Assembly: GCF_011297335.1 (NCBI RefSeq)
Contig: NZ_JAAOTJ010000008.1
Location: forward strand, 186,001-250,000
Direction of reading: 5' to 3'
DNA: 64,000 nucleotides
Origin: Catellatospora methionotrophica
GTDB taxonomy: Bacteria; Actinomycetota; Actinomycetes; Mycobacteriales; Micromonosporaceae
Each line of letters begins with the position of its first letter. Position 1 is the stretch's first letter. Below the pieces are notes generated by a model. That model did no database searches. It was not told where the DNA came from and was given only the letters and a program-made list of their open reading frames with translations. Positions 20,294 through 26,236 of this stretch are shown one piece after another. The translations under genes and the position numbers were made by a program.

Positions 20294-21571
20294 GTGAGCA
20301 GTTCCTCGGAGATCCACGCCCGGCGCGTGGACGCGGTGGCCCGCGGCGTCGGCTCGGTGCTGTCCTCCTACGTGGACCACGCCGGCGGCGGCACGCTGAC
20401 CGACGTCGACGGGCGCGAGTGGATCGACTTCGCGGCCGGCATCGCCGTCACCAACGTCGGCAACAGCGCCCCCGCCGTGGTCGCGGCGGTACGCGAGCAG
20501 GTCGAGCGGTTCACCCACACCTGCTTCATGGTCACCCCGTACGAGTCGTACGTCGCGGTGTGCGAGCAGCTCAACGCGCTGACGCCCGGCGACTTCGCGA
20601 AACGCTCGGCGCTGTTCAACTCCGGTGCCGAGGCGGTCGAGAACGCGGTGAAGATCGCCCGGTACGCCACCGGGCGGTCCGCGGTGATCGTGTTCGAGCA
20701 CGGCTACCACGGCCGGACGAACCTGACCATGGCCCTGACCGCGAAGAACATGCCGTACAAGCACGGCTTCGGCCCGTTCGCGCCGGAGGTCTACCGCGCG
20801 CCGATGTCGTACCCGCTGCGCGACGGCCTCACCGGCGAGCAGGCCGCCGCCCGCGCCATCGACGTGATCACCACGCAGGTCGGGGCGCAGAACGTGGCCG
20901 CGATCGTGATCGAGCCGATCCAGGGCGAGGGCGGCTTCGTGGTGCCCGCGCCCGGTTTCCTGCCCGCGCTGGCGTCCTGGGCCTCCGCGAACGGCGCGCT
21001 GTACGTCGCCGACGAGATCCAGACCGGCTTCTGCCGCACCGGCGACTGGTTCGCCTCCACGCACGAGCAGGTCGTCCCCGATCTGATCACGACGGCGAAG
21101 GGCATCGCGGGCGGCCTCCCGCTGGCCGCCGTCACCGGCCGTGCGGAGATCATGGACGCGGTGCACGCCGGCGGTCTCGGTGGCACGTACGGCGGCAACC
21201 CGCTCGCCTGCGCCGCCGCCCTCGCCTCCATCCAGACCATGCGCGACCTGGACCTCAACGCCGCCGCCCGCCGCATCGGCGCGACCCTGACCGACCGCCT
21301 CGCCACCCTGGCCGACAAATACCCACAGATCGCCGAGGTACGCGGCCGAGGCGCGATGATCGCCATCGAGCTGGTCAAACCCGGCACCCTCGACCCCGAC
21401 CCGATCCTCACCGGAGCCGTGAACAAGGCCTGCCACGCCGCCGGCCTCCTCACCCTGACCTGCGGCACCTGGGGAAACGTCTTCCGCTTCCTCCCACCCC
21501 TGGTCATCTCCGACACCGACCTGGACCGCGGCCTCACCATCCTCGACCAGGCCTTCGCCACCACCACCTGA
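20294..21571 (+). CDS. gabT: 4-aminobutyrate transaminase
   Basis: A 425-residue class-III PLP aminotransferase moving the amino group of GABA to 2-oxoglutarate. Motifs: NSGAEAVENAVKIAR, FEHGYHGRTNLTMALT, YVADEIQTGFCRTG, and the PLP lysine in LITTAKGIAGGLPL. GTG 20294 is preferred because GGAG lies 7 nt upstream; an ATG at 20288 overlaps the upstream stop (ATGA) but has its GGAG too close. Cotranscribed with patD. Confidence 0.92.
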   Translation: MSSSSEIHARRVDAVARGVGSVLSSYVDHAGGGTLTDVDGREWIDFAAGIAVTNVGNSAPAVVAAVREQVERFTHTCFMVTPYESYVAVCEQLNALTPGDFAKRSALFNSGAEAVENAVKIARYATGRSAVIVFEHGYHGRTNLTMALTAKNMPYKHGFGPFAPEVYRAPMSYPLRDGLTGEQAAARAIDVITTQVGAQNVAAIVIEPIQGEGGFVVPAPGFLPALASWASANGALYVADEIQTGFCRTGDWFASTHEQVVPDLITTAKGIAGGLPLAAVTGRAEIMDAVHAGGLGGTYGGNPLACAAALASIQTMRDLDLNAAARRIGATLTDRLATLADKYPQIAEVRGRGAMIAIELVKPGTLDPDPILTGAVNKACHAAGLLTLTCGTWGNVFRFLPPLVISDTDLDRGLTILDQAFATTT

Positions 21572-21574
21572 CCA

Positions 21575-21650
21575 CCCGCCCGGCTCCGGCTCCCGGCTCC
21601 GGCTCCGGCCCCGGCTCCGGCCCTCCGGCTCCGGCTCCGGCCCCGGCTCG
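21575..21650. repeat. GGCTCC-type simple repeat
   Basis: A low-complexity run of GGCTCC/CCGGCC units just after the gabT stop, leading into the long inverted repeats. Probably slippage-prone spacer; no gene. Confidence 0.7.
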
Positions 21651-21738
21651 CCGACCGTGAAGATCGCTGTTTCCGGTCAAAACCTGCGTTCTGACCACAG
21701 GTTTTGACCGGAAACAGCGATCTTCACGGTCGGCGAGC
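21646..21738. repeat. 41-bp perfect inverted repeat, GATCGCYGTTTC family, copy 2
   Basis: Arms 21646-21686 and 21698-21738 are perfectly complementary over 41 bp around an 11-nt loop. The core GATCGCTGTTTC matches copies at 10157 and 38687. It sits between convergent gabT and the TROVE gene and could terminate both; length and perfection exceed an ordinary terminator. Confidence 0.9.
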
Positions 21739-21795
21739 GATGGGAAGGGCACCTTCCACACCGCTTGAGCGGTGTGGAAGGTGCCCTTCCCATCG
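21738..21795. repeat. 28-bp perfect palindromic hairpin
   Basis: Arms 21738-21765 and 21768-21795 are perfect over 28 bp with a 2-nt loop, directly abutting the preceding repeat. It contains GGAAGGGCACCTTC, shared with the element at 38654. It lies just past the TROVE stop (21818) and is a strong candidate terminator for it. Confidence 0.85.
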
Positions 21796-21817
21796 TCAGG
21801 ACGGCCTCGCGGCGGCC

Positions 21818-23347
21818 TTAGAACGGCCAGGCGGCCGACTCGCCGGACTCGATCAGGCCGATCATCGAGAACGCCGCGTCGGTGAGGCCGCCGAAGGCAT
21901 GGCGGTTGGGTACCGACGGCGTGTGGCCAAGGCGGTAGCCCGCCAGGTTCCAGGTGTAGACGGGCACCGTGGCGGGCACCGCCGCTGCCACGTCGGCGCT
22001 GCCGTGCCAGTGGGCCTGCTCGTCGGTGAGGATGACGACCCGGTCGTGGCCCGCGTAGTGCTTGCGGACCGCGTACTCGGTCGACGTGCCCCCGCCGAAG
22101 AACCAGCCGTCGTTCTTGAACCGCTGCACGGCCTTGAGCACCGACTCACCCGGACGCAGGTCGAAGACCTTCGTGTCGTTGGAGAACGACACGACCGTCG
22201 GATCGGCCGCCCGTGCCGCCAGCGCCAGGCCGAACATGGTCGCGGCGTCCCAGCAGCGCAGCGAGCCGTCCCGGCTGAAGACGCTGTTCATCGACCCCGA
22301 GGTGTCGACGAGGACCAGCGTGCGCCCGCCGAGCCGGGGCACGTTGCCCAGCGCGAACTGCAGCGCCTTCTCCAGCGGGTACGCCCAGCGCAGGCTGGGG
22401 GCCGCGTTGTACGCCGACAGGAAGCGCATCGGCAGCACCCGCGACCGGTCCACCTCGTCCGGGTCGGACAGCTTCGCCGCCACCACGGCCGCGACCTCGT
22501 CGCTCACCCCGGCCTGGTCGAAGTTGCGCAGGTTGCGCAGCAGCGCCAGGTATCCCATAGACGGGATCACCGCCGACCACGCCGCCGCGTCCAGCGGACC
22601 CTGCCGCCAGCCCGCGAGCGCCTCCCAGGTCATCCCGGCCGCACCCAGCACCTGCGCGTCGAGCACTCCGGCCCGCTGCTCGACGGGCAGCGCCATCAGC
22701 TCGGCGCGGGCGCGCAGCACGGACAGCGTCTCCGGGATCGGGTTGTCCCGCTGGTGGCGACGGTCCAGCGCGTGCTGGAACAGCTCGCCCTGGGCCGCGT
22801 CGCGCGGGCTCGGGTGAGTCAGCTCCAGCACGTCGGCGAACCGCAGCGCGTGGCTGTCCGAGTCGTACTTGAGCAGGCTGCGCTCGTGGTAGAGCCGCAC
22901 CGCCGCGTCGGCGACACCGCGCTTGACCGGCTTGGGCAGCGCCCGGCCGTACACCGACAGCCAGTACGCCAGGGCCTCGCCGGGCTCGTCGGCCCGCTGC
23001 AGCGCCGCGCCGACGATCGCGCGCGAACCGGGGATACCGGCTGCGACCTGTGCCTTCGCGCCCTCCAGCGCGGCCACGACCGAGGCGCTGCGCAGGTTGG
23101 CGCCCAGGCGCAGCCACGGCACGAAGCGCGCGAACCACTCCGGATCCGCCACGGCGACCTTCGCCACCAGCGCACGGAACCGGTCGTCGCGCGCGTCGGC
23201 GCGCTCGTAGAAGGTCTGCTCGCCGACCATGTTGGCCACGGCCAGCAGGAACAGTTCCAGCTTGGGCTCGCGGGCGTAGCCGGGCGCGCCCTCGGCGGTC
23301 ACCCCGGCCGGGCGCTTCATGATCGTCGAGAGGTTGAACTTGGCCAT
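21818..23347 (-). CDS. rsr: TROVE-domain RNA-binding protein (Ro60/Rsr-like)
   Basis: A 509-residue bacterial Ro60 orthologue. The N-terminal about 330 residues form the TROVE domain (helical repeats; FLLAVANMVGEQTFYERADARDDRF, RAIVGAALQRADEPG, MTWEALAG). A C-terminal von Willebrand A domain follows, with the metal site VDTSGSMNS. Ro proteins form a ring that binds Y RNAs on its outer surface and misfolded RNA ends in its cavity; in Deinococcus, Rsr and a Y RNA tether PNPase. The ATG at 23347 has GGAGGAGGGG upstream. Five Y-RNA-like elements lie upstream on the same strand, one inside this gene's leader. Confidence 0.95.
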   Translation of the reverse strand: MAKFNLSTIMKRPAGVTAEGAPGYAREPKLELFLLAVANMVGEQTFYERADARDDRFRALVAKVAVADPEWFARFVPWLRLGANLRSASVVAALEGAKAQVAAGIPGSRAIVGAALQRADEPGEALAYWLSVYGRALPKPVKRGVADAAVRLYHERSLLKYDSDSHALRFADVLELTHPSPRDAAQGELFQHALDRRHQRDNPIPETLSVLRARAELMALPVEQRAGVLDAQVLGAAGMTWEALAGWRQGPLDAAAWSAVIPSMGYLALLRNLRNFDQAGVSDEVAAVVAAKLSDPDEVDRSRVLPMRFLSAYNAAPSLRWAYPLEKALQFALGNVPRLGGRTLVLVDTSGSMNSVFSRDGSLRCWDAATMFGLALAARAADPTVVSFSNDTKVFDLRPGESVLKAVQRFKNDGWFFGGGTSTEYAVRKHYAGHDRVVILTDEQAHWHGSADVAAAVPATVPVYTWNLAGYRLGHTPSVPNRHAFGGLTDAAFSMIGLIESGESAAWPF

Positions 23348-23409
23348 GAGGTCCCCTCCTCCAGGGTTTTCGGGCGCGCGAAACCCACCCAGGTGTACGG
23401 GAAGGGAGA

Positions 23410-23502
23410 CGCGCCTCCCGAGATCGGACCGGCGGCGGTCTTGCCGGTTTCGAACCGGCTTCACCCAGAGAAGTAACCGCTGCCATCGCACCGGGAGGTG
23501 CG
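23410..23502 (-). ncRNA. Y-RNA-like element E, in the TROVE mRNA leader
   Basis: Terminal stem CCTCCCG/CGGGAGG (23498-23492 with 23420-23414) extends by three pairs past an A-C mismatch. It has the shared core GGTGCGATGGCAGCGGTTAC, the 3' box CGATCTCGG, and a T-arm-like hairpin of 5 bp with 7-nt loop (GCCGG TTCGAAA CCGGC, 23459-23443). It lacks a D arm and a capped acceptor stem. It is 62 nt upstream of the rsr ATG and has its own promoter, so it could be a separate RNA or a Ro-binding leader. Confidence 0.75.
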
Positions 23503-23508
23503 GAGATC

Positions 23509-23538
23509 AATGTAGGCGCGCGTTCCCCTGGCGGGCAA
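23509..23538 (-). promoter_or_regulatory. Promoter of Y-RNA-like element E and rsr
   Basis: Minus strand: -35 TTGCCC (23538-23533), 18-nt spacer, -10 TACATT (23514-23509). Same shape as the promoters ahead of elements A and B. Confidence 0.6.
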
Positions 23539-23577
23539 AGGGTTTGTCAGCGACCGTCCCCGTGCCATCGTGGTCCC

Positions 23578-24186
23578 ATGTCGGGCATCGGGATCTGGCT
23601 GGCCCCGGCCGTCGCCGCCGTCGACCTGGCGCGGCACGCCGTCGGTGAGGTGCTCGGCGTGGACCCCGCACGGGTCGCACTCGGCCGCGAGCCGTCCGGC
23701 AGGCCCTTCGTGGTCGGCACGACCGGCCTGCACCTGTCCGTCGGGCATACCCCGGACCTGGCGGTCGTGGCCGTCACCGCACTCGGCCCGCTGGGCGTCG
23801 ACGTCGAGCCGATCCGCCCCCTGCCCGCACCCGAGCTGGCCGCGCGCTGGTTCTCCGGACCGGAGGCCGACTGGGTCGCCGCCCACCCCGACGACTTTCT
23901 GCCGCTGTGGACGCTGAAGGAGGCCGTCGGCAAGGCGCTCGGCACCGGCCTGCGCGGCGGCGGCCTGCGGCGCCGCATGCCACTGCCCCCGCCCTCGACC
24001 CTGACGACGACGGTGCCTGACCTGGCGACCATGGCGGTCGCCGCGTGGCGGCACGGAAACGTGCTACTCGGCGTCGCCTGCCACACCGCTGCGGCGCTCG
24101 GCGCGCCGCTGTCCGTCGCGGAGCCCTTTCCACTGCCCCGTGAGCGGGAGAGGAGGAACGCGGCACGCCCGAGATCGAGTCGGTGA
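23578..24186 (+). CDS. 4'-phosphopantetheinyl transferase (Sfp type)
   Basis: A 202-residue enzyme that would transfer the phosphopantetheine arm of CoA to carrier proteins. Mg-binding motif GVDVEPI (Asp75, Glu77) and WTLKEAVGKALGTG (Lys114, Glu115, Lys119) are intact. At 202 residues it is slightly short for the Sfp family. It is the only plus-strand gene inside the Ro/Y-RNA locus; its last 25 bp are antisense to Y-RNA-like element C, and its start is about 40 bp from the divergent promoter of element E. Confidence 0.9.
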   Translation: MSGIGIWLAPAVAAVDLARHAVGEVLGVDPARVALGREPSGRPFVVGTTGLHLSVGHTPDLAVVAVTALGPLGVDVEPIRPLPAPELAARWFSGPEADWVAAHPDDFLPLWTLKEAVGKALGTGLRGGGLRRRMPLPPPSTLTTTVPDLATMAVAAWRHGNVLLGVACHTAAALGAPLSVAEPFPLPRERERRNAARPRSSR

Positions 24187-24324
24187 CGGCGTGGTGGTCC
24201 CGTCGCCGGGACCTGGCGCTCTGGCCGCTGAGCTACCGCCGTCCTGACGGACGGCGAGCGGGATTCGAACCCGCGACCTCCCCGTTATCAGCGGAGTAGC
24301 CGTAACCTGCGCACCGGGCGTGCC
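24162..24324 (-). ncRNA. YrlA-like RNA, element C (permuted tRNA-Ile-like module)
   Basis: Terminal stem GGCACGCCCG/CGGGCGTGCC (24324-24315, 24171-24162; 10 bp perfect). Then the core GGTGCGCAGGTTACGGCTAC. Next, in RNA order: an anticodon-arm-like hairpin CTCCG CTGATAA CGGGG (24296-24280), T arm GCGGG TTCGAAT CCCGC (24274-24258), a 9-bp acceptor-like stem closed by loop GTCA, D arm GCTC AGCGGCCA GAGC (24233-24218), and hairpin GGTCCCG GCGA CGGGACC (24213-24196). The 3' box CGATCTCGG is present. It starts 5 nt after element B ends, so the two are probably cotranscribed. Confidence 0.85.
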
Positions 24325-24329
24325 GGGTT

Positions 24330-24465
24330 CGTCTTCCGAGATCGAAGTCGGCGGCGGCGTGAGCCATTGCTCTGCCAGCTGAGCTACCGGAGCCGAAGCT
24401 CCGAGCGGGAGTCGAACCCGCGGCCGATGGATTGGAAGTATCCGCTGCCTGCGCACCGGAAGACG
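24330..24465 (-). ncRNA. YrlA-like RNA, element B
   Basis: Terminal stem CGTCTTCCG/CGGAAGACG (24465-24457, 24338-24330). Core GGTGCGCAGGCAGCGGATAC. T arm GCGGG TTCGACT CCCGC, 7-bp acceptor-like stem closed by a UUCG tetraloop (TCGGAGC TTCG GCTCCGG), and D arm GCTC AGCTGGCA GAGC (24388-24369 region), then the 3' box CGATCTCGG. T arm precedes D arm, so this is a circularly permuted tRNA mimic, as in YrlA RNAs, not a tRNA gene. A promoter lies just upstream. Confidence 0.85.
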
Positions 24466-24472
24466 TGAGTCC

Positions 24473-24501
24473 AACCTAGATCTGCCCGTGCGGCGGGGCA
24501 A
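24473..24501 (-). promoter_or_regulatory. Promoter of element B (and C)
   Basis: Minus strand: -35 TTGCCC (24501-24496), 17-nt spacer, -10 TAGGTT (24478-24473). Start predicted near 24468, at the base of element B's terminal stem. Confidence 0.65.
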
Positions 24502-24519
24502 CGGATTTTGCCGCACCGC

Positions 24520-24620
24520 GGCGCGGCCCGAGATCGAGGGGGCGACGGAGTCCCGTCTCCGGGAGCACAGGCCGCACCAGCGGCCAATGGTGTATCCGTC
24601 ACCGGCGCACCGGGCGCGCC
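24520..24620 (-). ncRNA. Y-RNA-like element D without tRNA-like module
   Basis: Terminal stem GGCGCGCCCG/CGGGCCGCGCC with one bulge (24620-24611, 24530-24520). Core GGTGCGCCGGTGACGGATAC, 3' box CGATCTCGGG. Inside, GACGGA (24600-24595) pairs with TCCGTC (24549-24544) and encloses hairpins GGCCGC TGGT GCGGCC and TCCCG GAGA CGGGA. No T-loop or D-loop motif. It begins 6 nt after element A ends and has no promoter of its own. Confidence 0.7.
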
Positions 24621-24626
24621 TTGTGG

Positions 24627-24768
24627 ACGTCTCCCGAGATCAGAAGTCGGCGGCGGCACAGTCTGCTGCTCTATCCAGCTGAGCTACCGGACCCCGAAGG
24701 CCCGGACGGGACTCGAACCCGCGACCCGCAGATCCCGAAGTAGCCGCTGCCTGCGCACCGGGAGACGT
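24627..24768 (-). ncRNA. YrlA-like RNA, element A (permuted tRNA-Arg-like module)
   Basis: Terminal stem ACGTCTCCCG/CGGGAGACGT (24768-24759, 24636-24627; 10 bp perfect). Core GGTGCGCAGGCAGCGGCTAC, T arm CGGG TTCGAGT CCCG, 7-bp acceptor-like stem CCGGGCC/GGTCCGG closed by a TTCGG loop, D arm GCTC AGCTGGATA GAGC (24688-24668 region). TCTGC before the T arm pairs with GCAGA after the D arm, forming an anticodon-stem equivalent, so the permutation opens in the anticodon loop. The module most resembles a tRNA-Arg. Confidence 0.85.
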
Positions 24769-24775
24769 GCTGACG

Positions 24776-24804
24776 ACCGTAGCGGCCCGTCCACCGCGAG
24801 GCAA
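24776..24804 (-). promoter_or_regulatory. Promoter of element A (and D)
   Basis: Minus strand: -35 TTGCCT (24804-24799), 17-nt spacer, -10 TACGGT (24781-24776). The -35 context CCGTTGCC is shared with the element B promoter. Confidence 0.65.
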
Positions 24805-24824
24805 CGGGGTTCCGCGACAGCCGT

Positions 24825-24875
24825 GTGCTCCCTCGGGCACATCCCGCGTCCGCGCGGACATGCCCGAGGGAGCAC
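24825..24875 (-). terminator. Hairpin after the saccharopine dehydrogenase-like gene
   Basis: 15-bp perfect arms (GTGCTCCCTCGGGCA, 24825-24839, and its complement 24861-24875), 11 bp beyond the stop at 24887. No T-run follows. It isolates the Y-RNA promoters from upstream transcription. Confidence 0.65.
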
Positions 24876-24886
24876 CGAACGGCGGC

Positions 24887-26149
24887 TCAGGCGGCGATCT
24901 CCTCGCGGGCCGCCTGGGTCACCGCCCGAAAGGGCTGCTGGTCGCGCATGCCCCACGGCGATCCGTACGCCGTCAGCAGGTCCAGGAACGGCACCGGGTC
25001 CAGTGCCTCGGGGCCGAGCACCCCGGCGCCCTTCCACACGCCCTGGGCCAGCAGTTCCAGCGCGACGACGGGGTTCACCGCGGTCTGCCACACCACCGCC
25101 TGGTGGCCGTATTCGCGCATGGACCACTCGTTGTCGACGACGTGGTAGAGGTACATCTCCCTGGGGCGGCCGTCGAGGCCCTTGCCCTTGACCCAGGTGC
25201 CCGCGCAGGTCTTGCCCTTCATCCGGGAGCCCAGCGTGGCGGGGTCGGGCAGCTGCGCGGCGAGCACGTCGCGCGGCGAGACCATGACCGCCGACTTGCC
25301 GCCGCCGATGGCGATCGGCCGGGTGGAGTCGAGGCCGAGCTTGTGCACGGTCTTCAGGATCTCGATGAACTCGGTGCCGAGGCCGTACTTGAAGGTGACC
25401 CGCTTCGCGTCGACCCAGCGCGGGATCAGCAGCACCTCTTCGTGCTCCACGTTGACGCACTCGACCGGCCCGATGCCCTCGGGGAAGTCGAACACCTCGG
25501 GTTCGCTGAACGGGGCCGTGGTGAACCAGCCGCGCTCGCGTTCCCAGATGATCGGCGGGTTGAGGCACTCCTCGATGGTGGTCCAGATGGAGAACGACGG
25601 GGCGAAGTCGAAGCCCTCGACGGTGATGTTGGACCCGTCCCGTACGCCGATCTCGTCGATCTCGGAGAACAGGTGGTCGGCGGCGTACCGGGCGAAGATG
25701 TCGGACAGGCCGGGTTCGACGCCGATGCCGACCAGGGCCAGCCGGTCGGCGGCCTCCCAGGCCACGGCCTTGCCGAACTGCTGCTCGCCGAGCATGACGC
25801 CGGTCTTGGTGTACGGGTCGGTCGGGTGCGGCAGGGACAGCGACATGGCCATGTCGAGGTAGTCCGCGCCGGCGTGGTAGGCCCCGTCGAAGATCGGCAT
25901 GACGAAGCGCGGGTCGACCGCGTTGAGCACGTGGGTGATGCCGTGCTCGCGGCACAACCGGGCGACGTCGTCGGCCTGCGAGGCGTCGAGCCTCGCCGCG
26001 ACGAACCGGTCGCCGAGCCCGGAGACGGCCCGTTCGGCGCGTTCCAGGGAGTAGTCGGCCACCACCATGAGCTGGAAGAAGTCACGGCGAGCGGCGATGG
26101 CGGCTGCTGCACTGCCGACGCCACCAGCGCCGACCAGCAGGATGCGCAT
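24887..26149 (-). CDS. Saccharopine dehydrogenase-like oxidoreductase
   Basis: A 420-residue protein of the saccharopine dehydrogenase family. N-terminal NAD(P)-binding site MRILLVGAGGVGSAAAA, then VLNAVDPRFVMPI and a conserved catalytic-domain region (GIGVEPGLSDIFARY). ATG 26149 has AAGGGA upstream. It follows an FAD amine oxidase-like gene by 87 bp and lies in a polyamine/GABA region. Relatives include carboxynorspermidine and lysine-degradation enzymes, but the substrate here is unknown. Confidence 0.82.
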   Translation of the reverse strand: MRILLVGAGGVGSAAAAIAARRDFFQLMVVADYSLERAERAVSGLGDRFVAARLDASQADDVARLCREHGITHVLNAVDPRFVMPIFDGAYHAGADYLDMAMSLSLPHPTDPYTKTGVMLGEQQFGKAVAWEAADRLALVGIGVEPGLSDIFARYAADHLFSEIDEIGVRDGSNITVEGFDFAPSFSIWTTIEECLNPPIIWERERGWFTTAPFSEPEVFDFPEGIGPVECVNVEHEEVLLIPRWVDAKRVTFKYGLGTEFIEILKTVHKLGLDSTRPIAIGGGKSAVMVSPRDVLAAQLPDPATLGSRMKGKTCAGTWVKGKGLDGRPREMYLYHVVDNEWSMREYGHQAVVWQTAVNPVVALELLAQGVWKGAGVLGPEALDPVPFLDLLTAYGSPWGMRDQQPFRAVTQAAREEIAA

Positions 26150-26236
26150 AAAAGTCCCTTCAACACGTGGCAACGGATGCCACGAGACGACTTGCTTCAA
26201 GTGTGTTCCCGGATCCCCGGGTCGGGGACGGAAGCG

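Noticed and set aside
21646-21795. Insertion sequence ends
   Set aside because: Two adjacent hairpins with no transposase and no visible target duplication; kept as repeats only.
24210-24730. Ordinary tRNA genes (TTCGA T-loops and GCTCAG D-loops on the minus strand)
   Set aside because: T arms precede D arms and the acceptor stem is closed by a short loop, so no linear tRNA can form; they fit permuted YrlA-type modules.
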